The position numbers and the translations under genes are program-made. Shown here piece after piece: positions 1 through 7,655 of a stretch of DNA of 37,753 nucleotides (positions are counted from its first letter, which is position 1; each line of letters starts with the position of its first letter). The DNA is from DAORHV01 sp964434575 (GTDB lineage: Bacteria > Patescibacteriota > Gracilibacteria > Peribacterales > Peribacteraceae): positions 1 to 37,753 of the forward strand of contig CAYSWB010000015.1 of assembly GCA_964434575.1 (NCBI GenBank). The letters are read 5' to 3'. A model generated the notes under the pieces. That model saw nothing but the letters and a program-made list of their open reading frames with translations. It did no database searches and was not told the DNA's origin.

Positions 1-1
1 G

Positions 2-706
2 TACGGCTTCCCCGGCGACAAGACCCCGATCATCAAGGGCTCCGCTCTCAAGGCAGTCGAAGGCGACGCCGAGAACGTCGGCAAGCTCAAGGAGCTGCTG
101 TCGACCCTCGACACGTACGTCCCCGAGCCGAAGCGCGAGACCGACAAGCCGTTCCTGATGTCCGTCGAAGACGTCTTCTCGATCAAGGGTCGCGGCACCG
201 TCGCCACCGGCCGCATCGAGCAGGGCAAGGTGAACATCAACGACGAAGTCGAGATCGTCGGTATCAAGGACACCAAGAAGACCGTCGTCACGGGCGTGGA
301 AATGTTCCACAAGCTCCTGGACAGCGGTATGGCCGGCGACAACGTCGGTCTGCTCCTCCGCGGTATCGAGCGCGAGGACATCGAGCGCGGCCAGGTTCTG
401 GCCAAGCCGGGTTCCATCAAGCCTCACACCGAGTTCGAGGCTGAGGTGTACATCCTGACGAAGGAGGAAGGCGGTCGCCACACTCCGTTCTTCAAGGGTT
501 ACAAGCCCCAGTTCTACATCCGCACCACGGACGTGACCGGTTCCGTCGTCCTCCCGGACGGCGTGGAAATGGTCATGCCGGGCGACAACCTGAAGTTCGT
601 CGTCACCCTCGGCGCTCCGGTCGCCATCGAGCTTGGCACTCGCTTCGCCATCCGCGAAGGAGGCCGCACGGTCGGCTCCGGTGTCGTCACCAAGGTCATC
701 AAGTAA
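2..706 (+). CDS. tuf: Elongation factor Tu, C-terminal part (5' truncated by window edge)
   Basis: EF-Tu delivers aminoacyl-tRNA to the ribosome as a GTP complex. The frame is open from base 2 and gives 234 residues beginning YGFPGDKTPII, the end of the GTPase domain. Domain II carries GRGTVATGRIEQG and domain III ends GRTVGSGVVTKVIK, the typical EF-Tu C-terminus. Roughly the first 165-175 residues (P-loop, switch regions) lie outside the window. It is followed after 78 bases by rpsJ on the same strand, the usual tuf-rpsJ adjacency, with a GC-rich hairpin between them. The C-terminal sequence is unmistakable; nothing looks degraded. Confidence 0.97.
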   Translation, partial: YGFPGDKTPIIKGSALKAVEGDAENVGKLKELLSTLDTYVPEPKRETDKPFLMSVEDVFSIKGRGTVATGRIEQGKVNINDEVEIVGIKDTKKTVVTGVEMFHKLLDSGMAGDNVGLLLRGIEREDIERGQVLAKPGSIKPHTEFEAEVYILTKEEGGRHTPFFKGYKPQFYIRTTDVTGSVVLPDGVEMVMPGDNLKFVVTLGAPVAIELGTRFAIREGGRTVGSGVVTKVIK

Positions 707-718
707 TGTATCTGCGGC

Positions 719-763
719 AGGGGGCCCTCCGGGCCCCCTGACCCGCGACCTCGCTCCCGCGAG
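719..763 (+). terminator. Hairpins between tuf and rpsJ
   Basis: There is a perfect 9-bp stem (719-727 with 731-739, loop TCC), followed by a second 5-bp stem (750-754 with 759-763) leading into a T-rich stretch at 764-773. The first stem is very GC-rich but lacks a U tract. The pair could terminate or attenuate tuf transcription, or process a tuf-rpsJ co-transcript. Confidence 0.5.
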
Positions 764-784
764 TTGTTCTTTCTCCCCACTCCC

Positions 785-1297
785 ATGACTGCCGCTACTC
801 CGAAGAAGAAGTCTTCCGACGAAACGAAGAAGAAGCCCGCTGCCGCCAAGGCAACGGCCGCTTCCGCGAAGCCTAAGGCCGCCCCCAAAAAGGCCCCGGC
901 AGCCAAGAAGGAAGCACCCGCCGCCAAGCCGGCCGAGGTGAAGGTCGACAAGCCGACCACCGCCGAAAAGAAGGATGATAAGAACGCCATGAAGATGAAG
1001 GGTATCCGCATCCGCCTGAGCGGTTTCGACTACACCGTCATCGACGAGGCTTCCATGAAGATCATCGACACGGCTGTCCGCACGGGCGCCGTCGTCCGCG
1101 GCCCGACGCCGCTGCCCACCAAGATCCGCAAGTTCACCGTGAACCGCTCGACGTTCGTCCACAAGGACGCCCGCGACCAGTTCGAAATGCGCATCCACCG
1201 CCGCCTCATCGACCTCTCGGAGACCACCTTCAAGACCGTCGACGCGCTGCAGAACCTGTCCCTGCCTTCCGGCGTGGACATCGAGATCCGCATGTAA
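785..1297 (+). CDS. rpsJ: 30S ribosomal protein S10 with long basic N-terminal extension
   Basis: Small-subunit protein uS10, also the partner of NusB in antitermination. The S10 core starts near residue 71 (MKGIRIRLSGFDYTVIDEA) and runs to the C-terminus (GVDIEIRM), about 100 residues, the family's usual size. Before it lie some 68 residues made almost only of Lys, Ala, Pro, Glu and Ser, resembling histone-H1-like tails and likely disordered. The start at 785 is the first ATG after the tuf hairpins; an in-frame ATG at 989 would give a plain 102-residue S10, so the extension depends on which start is used. The gene is followed by a terminator and an unrelated membrane protein, so the rest of the S10 operon is not linked here. 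Confidence 0.93.
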   Translation: MTAATPKKKSSDETKKKPAAAKATAASAKPKAAPKKAPAAKKEAPAAKPAEVKVDKPTTAEKKDDKNAMKMKGIRIRLSGFDYTVIDEASMKIIDTAVRTGAVVRGPTPLPTKIRKFTVNRSTFVHKDARDQFEMRIHRRLIDLSETTFKTVDALQNLSLPSGVDIEIRM

Positions 1298-1321
1298 AGA
1301 AAGGCAAAAACGAGCTTCAAG

Positions 1322-1355
1322 ACGGCGTTTCCGCACCCGCGGGACGCCGTTTTTC
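1322..1355 (+). terminator. Rho-independent terminator after rpsJ
   Basis: The 7-bp stem ACGGCGT/ACGCCGT (1322-1328 with 1344-1350) has an additional inner CCGC/GCGG pairing and is directly followed by TTTTT. It sits 24 bases after the rpsJ stop and ends the tuf-rpsJ unit. Confidence 0.8.
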
Positions 1356-1394
1356 GTTGCGATCCACGGTTCTCCGCTAACGGCTGCGGAAAGG

Positions 1395-1425
1395 TCTTCA
1401 TCGAAAGGCCGTTTTATGCTATAAT
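1395..1425 (+). promoter_or_regulatory. Sigma70-type promoter with extended -10
   Basis: A consensus TATAAT at 1420-1425 is preceded by TGC at 1417-1419 (extended -10). A weak -35-like TCTTCA lies at 1395-1400 with 19 nt spacing. The start codon at 1447 is 21 nt after the hexamer, so the leader is short (about 15 nt) with no Shine-Dalgarno sequence. Confidence 0.7.
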
Positions 1426-1446
1426 CAAGAGATTATACAAAAACCC

Positions 1447-1863
1447 ATGCGACTGATCCCCCACCAGCTGGCCCTGCGGATCGCCCTCGGCGTGTTCCTG
1501 CCGTGGTACTTCCTGGAGATGCCCATGGCGATCATCAACGCCTACGGCGCGTACGCCAGGGCGTTCTGGGAGATCTTCTCGATCCCGTTCCTGCTGCGCA
1601 CGCTGCTCTCGCCGTGGAAGAACGTGGTCGACCCGTACCCGAAGAACAAATTCGACCTGAACGCCATCTTCCAGGCGCTGGTGATGAACCTGATTTCGCG
1701 CATGGTCGGCTGCGTGGTGCGCCTGGTGATGATCGCGTTGGGCGTGGTGGTGCACGTGTGCTGCCTGGTGCTGTTTACGGCCTGGCTGACGTTGTGGGTA
1801 ACGTATCCCGCCATCCTCATGCTCGGCTCGGTGTATCTCCTCCGCACGATCTTCGCCGCATGA
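1447..1863 (+). CDS. Small polytopic membrane protein, partner of Clp-like ATPase
   Basis: 138-residue protein of unknown family. Hydrophobic segments lie around residues 8-30 and 80-130, with a more polar stretch between (SPWKNVVDPYPKNKFDLNA, about residues 54-73) that probably lies at one membrane face. The stop overlaps the start of the following AAA+ gene (ATGA at 1860-1863), so the two are translationally coupled and their products probably act together at the membrane. A strong promoter precedes it. I do not recognise a named domain; its role is inferred only from the coupling. Confidence 0.8.
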   Translation: MRLIPHQLALRIALGVFLPWYFLEMPMAIINAYGAYARAFWEIFSIPFLLRTLLSPWKNVVDPYPKNKFDLNAIFQALVMNLISRMVGCVVRLVMIALGVVVHVCCLVLFTAWLTLWVTYPAILMLGSVYLLRTIFAA

Positions 1864-4286
1864 GCCGCACGTTCGAATTGTCGGCCACGGACGCGTTCGC
1901 GGGAGTGCAGATCCGCAAGCTGCTGTTGAATCCGCTGAGCGGGCTCTTCTACTTGTTTCTCCTGCTGCCGTTCGTGGAGGAACTGGTGCTGTTCGGCCGC
2001 GAAACACCCATCCTGGTGGCCGGCGGACTGATCCTGTTCGCACTGGTGGTCGTGCACCTGTTCACCAAGAACAAGCTGCTCGTAAACAAGTACCACCCGC
2101 TGCTGGACGCCAAGAACGCGGCCGAGCTGCTGTCGTGGAACATGATCCGGCACTTAAGCGCGTACAGCAAATTCGACGCGCTCACGCTGCTGAAAGCCTC
2201 CACCGCCAGCTCGCGCTCGCTGTTCGTGCTGGGCCAGATCGGCATCGACCGCGACATGGTCCTGAAACACTACCTGGCCGGCGGCGAGAAGCACGATTTC
2301 GAGGAGTGCCTGCAGTGGGGCCTGGACGCGTGCAAGGAACTGAAGACGACCGTGCTGGACTCCACCGGCGTGCTGTACGCGTTCTTCGAGCACAGCACCG
2401 CGCTGCACAAGCTGCTGGACGAAGCCGACCTGTCGTTCGCCGACCTCGGCAAAGTGATGCAGTGCGAAACGTTCCACTGGTACAGCCGCCAGCCGCAGAA
2501 CGGACCCGACACGCTGGTGCGCATTTTGGGATCGTTCGGACGCAGCTGGGTGATGGGCTACACCAACGAACTCGACCGCATCACCACCGACATCGGCGAG
2601 AAGATCCTGTCCAAGCGCCGCGACGCCGTCGCGCACCGCGACAAGATCGACGAGATGCTCCGGCTGCTGGCAGGCGCGGGGCACCGCAACGTGCTGATCA
2701 TCGGAAAGAACGGCGTCGGCAAGCGGACCATGATCGAGAACTTCACCCGCGCGCTGCGCATGTACGAAATCGAGCGCAACCTGCCCTACACCCGCGTGCT
2801 CAAGCTGCGCAGCGCAGAGCTGCTCTCGGGCGCGGACCGCAGCGACACGCTGCTCCTGCGGGCGCTCTCCAAGGCCGAGGACGGCAGCAAGTTCATCCTG
2901 GTGGCCGAGGACATCGCCATGCTGATGAAGGCCGCCGACGCCAAACTCAAGCAGGTGCTGCTGAAGTTTCTGCAGCATCCCAAGATCAACCTCATCGGCA
3001 TCGCCGACCTGGAGGACTACCACTCCACGCTCAAACGCGAAGGCATGATCGACGCGCTGCTGGAAAAAATCTACGTGGACGACGCCAGCGAGCAGGAAAC
3101 CATGGACGTGCTGATGTCGCACTACTTCAGCATGGAGCACAGGAAGAAAGTCCGCATCACGTACAAGGCGCTGCAGAGCATTCCCGTGCTCTCGCGGCGC
3201 TTCATCGGCCGCGGCGGCTTTCCGGGCAAGGCGGTGGACGTCATGAACGAGGCCATCCTGGTGGCGCAGCAGGAGCGCGCGCCGTACGTGGCCGAGAAGC
3301 ACATCCGCTCCGGCGTGTCGCTGAAGGCGCACATCGACGTGAGCGCCATGTCCGACGGCGAACGCAACAAACTGCTGACGCTTTCCGCAACGCTCATGCG
3401 CAGCGTGGTGGGCCAGGACGAGGCCATCCGCTGCCTGGTGAACGCGCTGAAGCGCGCCCGTTTGGACATCGACACCGGACGCCGCCCGCTGGGCACCTTC
3501 TTGTTCCTGGGACCAACCGGCGTGGGCAAGACCGAAACCGCCAAGACGCTGGCAGAGCATTATTTCGGCTCGGCCGACAGCTTCACCCGCATCGACCTGA
3601 ACGAATACTCCACCGAGGAATCGGTGAACGGCATCGTTGGCTCCACCGACTCGTCGGGCGTGTTCCACGAGGGCTTCCTGGTCCAGCGCGTGCAGGACAG
3701 ACCGTTCTCGCTGATCCTGCTGGACGAGATCGAAAAGGCCCACCCGCACGTGCTGAACCTGTTCCTGCAGATCCTGGACGAAGGCATTCTCATCGACGCG
3801 CGCGGCATGAAGTCGGACTTCCGCAATACGATCATCATCGCCACCAGCAACGCCGGCGGCCTGTACATCCGCGACGCCATGAAGGCCAACCCGAACGTGG
3901 ATCATGCCGCGTTCAAGCAGCTGCTGGTGGACCGCATCTTGGCCGACAAGCTGTTCTCGCCCGAGTTCATGAACCGCTTCGACGACGTACTGGTGTACTT
4001 CCCGCTCTCGCCGCACCACGTCTCCCGCCTGACGATCCTGATGCTCGACCACATCATCCGCGAAATGGACCAGAAGCGCGGCATCCGCATCATCGTGGAA
4101 CACGACGTCGTGGACGTGCTCGCACAGAAGGGTTACAGCGTGGAATTCGGCGCGCGCCAGTTGCGCCGCACCATCACCAGCGTGATCGAAAACTACCTCG
4201 CCGACTACATGCTGAAGCACGTGGTGAAACGCGGCGACGAGATCATCATCCGCGCCGCCGACCTGAAGGAGCAGGAGAAGCAGTAG
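1860..4286 (+). CDS. Membrane-anchored ClpC/ClpB-like double AAA+ ATPase
   Basis: 808 residues from the coupled ATG at 1860. Two hydrophobic segments (about 24-46 and 49-67) anchor the protein. Residues 80-200 resemble two Clp-N repeats. D1 spans about 250-480, with a Walker A-like GKNGVGKRT (282-290), where Arg follows the P-loop Lys, and a weak Walker B (FILVAED). D2 is canonical in its nucleotide site: GPTGVGKTETAK near 551 and LILLDEIEKAHP near 618. A ClpP-docking [ILV]GF loop is not visible after ATSNAGG, and both pore loops depart from consensus: the D2 GYVG position reads SGVF and no KYRG equivalent is seen in D1. Family membership is clear from D2. Whether it unfolds or threads substrates, and with which protease if any, is open. 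Confidence 0.9.
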   Translation: MSRTFELSATDAFAGVQIRKLLLNPLSGLFYLFLLLPFVEELVLFGRETPILVAGGLILFALVVVHLFTKNKLLVNKYHPLLDAKNAAELLSWNMIRHLSAYSKFDALTLLKASTASSRSLFVLGQIGIDRDMVLKHYLAGGEKHDFEECLQWGLDACKELKTTVLDSTGVLYAFFEHSTALHKLLDEADLSFADLGKVMQCETFHWYSRQPQNGPDTLVRILGSFGRSWVMGYTNELDRITTDIGEKILSKRRDAVAHRDKIDEMLRLLAGAGHRNVLIIGKNGVGKRTMIENFTRALRMYEIERNLPYTRVLKLRSAELLSGADRSDTLLLRALSKAEDGSKFILVAEDIAMLMKAADAKLKQVLLKFLQHPKINLIGIADLEDYHSTLKREGMIDALLEKIYVDDASEQETMDVLMSHYFSMEHRKKVRITYKALQSIPVLSRRFIGRGGFPGKAVDVMNEAILVAQQERAPYVAEKHIRSGVSLKAHIDVSAMSDGERNKLLTLSATLMRSVVGQDEAIRCLVNALKRARLDIDTGRRPLGTFLFLGPTGVGKTETAKTLAEHYFGSADSFTRIDLNEYSTEESVNGIVGSTDSSGVFHEGFLVQRVQDRPFSLILLDEIEKAHPHVLNLFLQILDEGILIDARGMKSDFRNTIIIATSNAGGLYIRDAMKANPNVDHAAFKQLLVDRILADKLFSPEFMNRFDDVLVYFPLSPHHVSRLTILMLDHIIREMDQKRGIRIIVEHDVVDVLAQKGYSVEFGARQLRRTITSVIENYLADYMLKHVVKRGDEIIIRAADLKEQEKQ

Positions 4287-4575
4287 ACGCACTATCCGAA
4301 CATTTTTTGTGTTCTTTGTTTTTGTTATATAAAAAAGAAAAATAGAGAACATTTTTTGTATACAGTTTTTGCAAATGGCTTCCAAAAGCCATTTTGTATA
4401 TTGAACATATTTTGTGTTCTTTATTTGTGGCTTATGTAAAATTAATAAACTGATCTATTTTTGTATACAATATTTGGAAAGAGTCCGAAGACGCCGGAGA
4501 GTCCGGGGATGGAACGCCCAGAGATTTGTCATGCCAAAAAACTCCAGACCTCGGCTTCCCCGGCGTCCCTTGCTC
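4287..4575. other. AT-rich convergent intergenic spacer with short repeats
   Basis: The spacer lies between the 3' ends of the AAA+ gene and rnc and is far more AT-rich than the rest of the window. The motif GAACATNTTTTGTGTTCTTT occurs at 4298-4317 and 4403-4422, with a partial copy (GAACATTTTTTGT) from 4347. TTTTTGTATACA occurs at 4353-4364 and 4458-4469 and contains the palindrome GTATAC. One hairpin is present (see terminator). No convincing gene is seen. Confidence 0.6.
4373..4398 (+). terminator. Hairpin downstream of AAA+ gene
   Basis: A 9-bp stem AAATGGCTT/AAGCCATTT (4373-4381 with 4386-4394, loop CCAA) is followed by TGTATATTG. The U tract is weak. It is the only plausible terminator for the 1447-4286 operon. 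Confidence 0.45.
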
Positions 4576-5271
4576 TTATTTCCAACCCTTCGCCTTCAGT
4601 GCCGCCGCTGCTGCTGCCTGCTCGGCCTTCTGCTTGGTATTGCCTTTGCCCGTAGCGACTTCCTCGTCGCCGATGCTGACCGCGCAGGTGAATTCCTTCA
4701 GGTGGTCCGGCCCCTTCTCGCCGACGGTCTTGTACGTGGGCGTGATGCCGGTTTTTTCCTGCGCGATTTCCTGCAGCAGGCTCTTTTCGTCCTTGTGTTT
4801 TCCCTTGGCGATGAGGGTCTTTAAGCGGCCAAGGATGAACTTCTCCACGAACGTGCGCGTGACCTCCATGCCCTGGTCCAAATATGCCGCGCCGATGAAC
4901 GCTTCCAGCGCGTTGGCCAGCGTGGACGGCTTGTTGCGGCCGTCGCTTAAGTCCTCGCCGCGGCTCATGAACAGGTACTCTCCGAGTTTCAGTTCGCGCG
5001 CGACCTGCGACAGGTGGTCGCCCTGCACCAATGCCGAACGCCAGCTGGTGAGCTCGCCTTCGGGCTTGTCGCTGGAATGGAACAAGTGTTCGGTGGCGAT
5101 GAGCTGCAGGACGGCGTCACCCAAAAACTCCATGCGCTCGTTGTGCGCGGCGCGGCCGCTCTCATGCACGGCTGAACGGTGCGTGAGCGCCTGGCACAAC
5201 AGGTCTTTGTCGCGGAAATGCACGCCGGTCGCCTTCTCCAGGCCGACCAAGGACGACGGGTTGCCGTTCAT
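4576..5271 (-). CDS. rnc: Ribonuclease III
   Basis: Double-strand-specific endoribonuclease that processes rRNA precursors and structured RNAs. The 231 residues include the RNase III signature NERMEFLGDAVL near residue 44, the second acidic region ANALEAFIGAAYLD, and a C-terminal double-stranded RNA-binding domain (from about residue 158, ending with an Ala-rich helix AEQAAAAAALKAKGWK). The length is normal. The ATG at 5271 overlaps the nusB stop (ATGA at 5268-5271), so start choice is firm and translation is coupled to nusB. Confidence 0.96.
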   Translation of the reverse strand: MNGNPSSLVGLEKATGVHFRDKDLLCQALTHRSAVHESGRAAHNERMEFLGDAVLQLIATEHLFHSSDKPEGELTSWRSALVQGDHLSQVARELKLGEYLFMSRGEDLSDGRNKPSTLANALEAFIGAAYLDQGMEVTRTFVEKFILGRLKTLIAKGKHKDEKSLLQEIAQEKTGITPTYKTVGEKGPDHLKEFTCAVSIGDEEVATGKGNTKQKAEQAAAAAALKAKGWK

Positions 5272-5702
5272 GCGGTCTGGGCGGGTTGGGAAGCTCCGGC
5301 GCCGTGGGCCAACGCGTTCAGCACGCCGTTGACGAACTTCGCGCCTTCCTCGGTGCCGAATTCTTTGGCGACTTCGATGGCCTCGTTCATCACGACGGCA
5401 GGCGGCGCATCCTTGGCGAACAACAGCTCGTATCCGCCGATCATCAGGATGCAGCGGGTGATGGTGTCCATGCGCTCCAACGGCCACTGCGGCGCGTTCT
5501 TTTGGATGGCGTCGCGGATGGCGTCGCCGTTCTCCAAAATGCCCTTCAGCAGGATGCCGCAGAACTTGGAGTCCACGGCGTCGTCGCCGCCGTGCTGGGC
5601 GACGTTGTGCTTGAGCGCTTGGTCGGGATCGATCTCGCGCATCTGCATTTCAAAGACCGTCTGCATGACGGCGATGCGGGCAAGGTGTCGGCGGCTGGCC
5701 AT
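5268..5702 (-). CDS. nusB: Transcription antitermination factor NusB
   Basis: 144-residue all-helical protein that binds boxA RNA together with S10 in rRNA antitermination. Typical features are the N-terminal SRRHLARIAVMQTVFEMQ helix and the C-terminal PPAVVMNEAIEVAKEFG followed by KFVNGVLNALA, the most conserved NusB block. The open frame continues upstream, but the start at 5702 is supported by a -10-like TACTCT exactly 6 nt before the ATG and by normal family length (E. coli NusB has 139 residues). It is coupled to rnc by a 4-base overlap and lies downstream of bL32, from which it is separated by a terminator. Confidence 0.95.
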   Translation of the reverse strand: MASRRHLARIAVMQTVFEMQMREIDPDQALKHNVAQHGGDDAVDSKFCGILLKGILENGDAIRDAIQKNAPQWPLERMDTITRCILMIGGYELLFAKDAPPAVVMNEAIEVAKEFGTEEGAKFVNGVLNALAHGAGASQPAQTA

Positions 5703-5714
5703 GGGGCCAGAGTA
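5703..5714 (-). promoter_or_regulatory. -10 element 6 nt before nusB ATG (leaderless)
   Basis: On the minus strand TACTCT (5714-5709) is followed by GGCCCC and then ATG. The normal distance from -10 to +1 puts the transcription start on the A of the start codon. Confidence 0.6.
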
Positions 5715-5822
5715 GCGTTGTAGCGGGTCGCTGCAAAGATCGAATCGCACGGACTCCGTGACTCCCCGGACTCCAAGACTGCCGAAAAGCTCCAGGACTT
5801 GCATGCGGAATCCATGGAGTCG

Positions 5823-5848
5823 AAAAAACCGCCCGGAGGCGGTTTTTT
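5823..5848 (-). terminator. Bidirectional rho-independent terminator after bL32
   Basis: An 11-bp stem (5823-5833 with 5838-5848, loop CGGA) has an A run on one arm and a T run on the other, so it works on both strands. It lies 23 bases after the bL32 stop on the minus strand and separates rpmF from nusB-rnc. Confidence 0.9.
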
Positions 5849-5871
5849 TAGGAGTCATTGGAATCCCCGCC

Positions 5872-6057
5872 TTAGGCCTTCACGCGCGTGATCTTGTCCA
5901 AGGCCCTCTTGCTCTTTGTGCGGGCGGCGGCCGGTCCGGCAAACGGCGACGAGGCGAAGTTCGTCAGGCGCTTGACCTCTTTTTTGAGGTACACGCTGTG
6001 ACGCGTTCGACCGCGATCTTTCGAGAGCCGCTTACTGGGTGTAGGACGTTTGGCCAT
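5872..6057 (-). CDS. rpmF: 50S ribosomal protein bL32 (probable)
   Basis: 61 residues, very basic. The N-terminus MAKRPTPSKRLSKDRGRTRH resembles the bL32 start (P-K-R-x-S-K-S-R-G-R-T-R-R), which lies along 23S rRNA. There are no Cys pairs, so this is a zinc-free form. The C-terminal half (ASSPFAGPAAARTKSKRALD) is not typical. Location next to nusB-rnc agrees, since rpmF commonly neighbours rnc in bacteria. A perfect terminator follows. A -10-like TACAGT lies 11 nt before the ATG (6074-6069). Another small basic ribosomal or DNA-binding protein is the alternative. Confidence 0.7.
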   Translation of the reverse strand: MAKRPTPSKRLSKDRGRTRHSVYLKKEVKRLTNFASSPFAGPAAARTKSKRALDKITRVKA

Positions 6058-6117
6058 AGAGCTGCGCTACTGTACCGATGGGACTGGCGGCTGTAAAGAG
6101 TCAATCCGGGGGTTCGT

Positions 6118-6816
6118 TTACCGGCGGTTTCCGCTGATCGCGATCATGAACCGCAGAATGTAGAGGAACATGTTGAAGATATCCAGGTACAGCGACAGCG
6201 CCAGCAGCAAGGGTGACTCCCCCATGCCGGCACGCTGGCGGATGCGCTGCAGGTCGTAGGCGGTGAACAAGGCGAAGACGATCACGCCGATGCCCGACAC
6301 GGCGATTTCGAACCCTCCGGTGCGCAAGGACGGCACGAACATCTGCACTAATCCGGCGCCGATAAGACCGATGACGGACATGAACAGCAGGCCGCCCATG
6401 GACGACAGGTTCATGGACGTGGTGCGGCCGAATACGGCGGCTGCGCCCGTCATGAGCGCGGTGGCGATGGCGGCGTTGGCCAGGATGGCGGTGCCGTTGG
6501 CATAGCCGTACGCGACGCTGATGAGGAGCGGAGTGACGGTGAGCCCCGACAGGAACGGGAATGCGAAGAACAGGACGAGGTTTAAGGGGGACGAACGAAT
6601 CCAGGCGCGGGCCGACAGCACGATGGCGAATTCCAGGATGACCAACAGGTATACCCAGCCGGACGCCAGAATGGGCAACGCGAAGCTGGAACCGGCGAAC
6701 ACGCCCAGCGCGGTCATGGCCATGGCCAGGGCGGTGAGGGCGTAGACGTTGGAAAGGACGGAGGTGCTGATGACGATAGGTTGGCTTCCGTGAGCCGAAG
6801 AATAGGGATTTTGCAT
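6118..6816 (-). CDS. Bax inhibitor-1/YccA family membrane protein
   Basis: 232 residues with seven hydrophobic segments. The pattern is that of the BI-1 (TMBIM/UPF0005) family: a short polar N-terminus, an early pair of helices, the central SPLNLVLFFAFPFLSGLT block, and the C-terminal AYDLQRIRQ followed by LALSLYLDIFNMFLYILRF. The second Asp of that ending is part of the pH/calcium-sensing pair in the family. The likely role is a membrane ion leak or stress protein, known only by homology. The start at 6816 is supported by a TAGATT hexamer 6 nt upstream. It is monocistronic and divergent from the pilin-like genes. Confidence 0.9.
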   Translation of the reverse strand: MQNPYSSAHGSQPIVISTSVLSNVYALTALAMAMTALGVFAGSSFALPILASGWVYLLVILEFAIVLSARAWIRSSPLNLVLFFAFPFLSGLTVTPLLISVAYGYANGTAILANAAIATALMTGAAAVFGRTTSMNLSSMGGLLFMSVIGLIGAGLVQMFVPSLRTGGFEIAVSGIGVIVFALFTAYDLQRIRQRAGMGESPLLLALSLYLDIFNMFLYILRFMIAISGNRR

Positions 6817-6828
6817 GCCCTCAATCTA
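6817..6828 (-). promoter_or_regulatory. -10 element 6 nt before BI-1 ATG (leaderless)
   Basis: Minus strand: TAGATT (6828-6823), GAGGGC, then ATG at 6816. No Shine-Dalgarno sequence could be present on a transcript starting here. Confidence 0.6.
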
Positions 6829-6851
6829 CTCAGTTTCCACCATGCGGCAAG

Positions 6852-6880
6852 TTGTTTGGCAAGTATTTTTGTGCTATACT
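6852..6880 (+). promoter_or_regulatory. Promoter of pilin-like gene pair
   Basis: -35 TTGTTT (6852-6857), a 17-nt spacer, TGC extension (6872-6874) and -10 TATACT (6875-6880). The ATG at 6891 is 10 nt after the hexamer, giving a leader of only 3-4 nt. This decides the start against the upstream in-frame ATG at 6882, which lies 1 nt after the -10. Confidence 0.7.
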
Positions 6881-6890
6881 AATGAGATTT

Positions 6891-7655
6891 ATGGCTTTGA
6901 ATCGACGTGTAACGGCTATGGCCACGGGGGCGTTCCTCCTCGCGGTCCCGCAGGCGTGCTTCGCCGGGGCGGGCGCCGCCGCGCTGGCGGGCTTCATCGA
7001 CCTGCACATCATCGCCAACGGCTTGATCATCTTCCAGGGTGTCGCCGCCATTTGTCTCTTCTATTACGGCTTCCGCATGATCCTGGAAGCGTACAAGGAC
7101 GAATCCTTCACCAACGCCCAGAACTCGTTCATCTACGCCGCGGCCGGCTTCATCATCATCGCCATTTCGCAGGCCTTCACCAACGCCTTCTACGCCCAGT
7201 CCAGCGGCGCGGACCCGAGCCAGCTGATCCCGGGCATCGAGAGCGTGGGCAGCTTCATCCTCACCGCCATGAGCGGCCTGATGATCCTGATGCTCACCAT
7301 CGACGGTATCCGCATGGTCGCTTCGCAGGGTGACGCCAGCGAGCGCACCCGCATCTTCAAGCTGATCATCATGCACTGCATCGGCGTGGCGATGTCGCTG
7401 ATCGCCTTCGCGCTCGTGCACGCCGTCTCCGACAACGATTCCGGCCTGCTGGTCGAGGAAATGAAGGGTCTGGTGATCTTCATGCTCACGATCATGGGAA
7501 CGCTGTGCGTGGTGGCGCTCATCACCGCCGGCGTGTTCCTGGTCATCTCCATCGACGAATCGCTCAAGGACCGCGCCAAGAAAGTGGTCATCGGCACGCT
7601 GACCGCGCTGGCGTTCGTGCTCGTCTCGTACACCGCCCTCGTCACCTTCGTCTGA
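6891..7655 (+). CDS. Secreted/membrane protein with three T4SS-pilin-like units (A)
   Basis: 254 residues. There is a signal peptide (cleavage about 25, after QACFA), then three similar modules at about 45-100, 118-180 and 190-254. Each module is a hydrophobic helix ending in a G-x-R-M or G-V-F-L turn, a short charged linker with Asp/Glu then Lys/Arg (LEAYKDES; ASQGDASERTR; ISIDESLKDRAKK), and a second hydrophobic helix. That is the layout of the small patescibacterial T4SS_pilin/VirB2-like proteins, which normally carry one unit. The next gene has the same three-unit layout. Assignment to the pilin family is by pattern, not by search; a tandem-repeat membrane protein of other function remains possible. 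Confidence 0.8.
   Translation: MALNRRVTAMATGAFLLAVPQACFAGAGAAALAGFIDLHIIANGLIIFQGVAAICLFYYGFRMILEAYKDESFTNAQNSFIYAAAGFIIIAISQAFTNAFYAQSSGADPSQLIPGIESVGSFILTAMSGLMILMLTIDGIRMVASQGDASERTRIFKLIIMHCIGVAMSLIAFALVHAVSDNDSGLLVEEMKGLVIFMLTIMGTLCVVALITAGVFLVISIDESLKDRAKKVVIGTLTALAFVLVSYTALVTFV

Noticed and set aside
785..1297. Start of the S10 ribosomal operon
   Set aside because: rpsJ is followed by a strong terminator and an unrelated membrane gene; no rplC or rplD follows.
2154..4385. Long open frame antisense to the AAA+ gene (and similar ones antisense to 12931-15264 and 16837-18915)
   Set aside because: High-GC coding DNA gives long open antisense frames. Their translations are His/Val/Arg-rich with no domains, while the sense frames have clear motifs.
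4298..4470. Replication origin in the AT-rich repeats
   Set aside because: No DnaA boxes of the TTATCCACA type and no dnaA or dnaN nearby.
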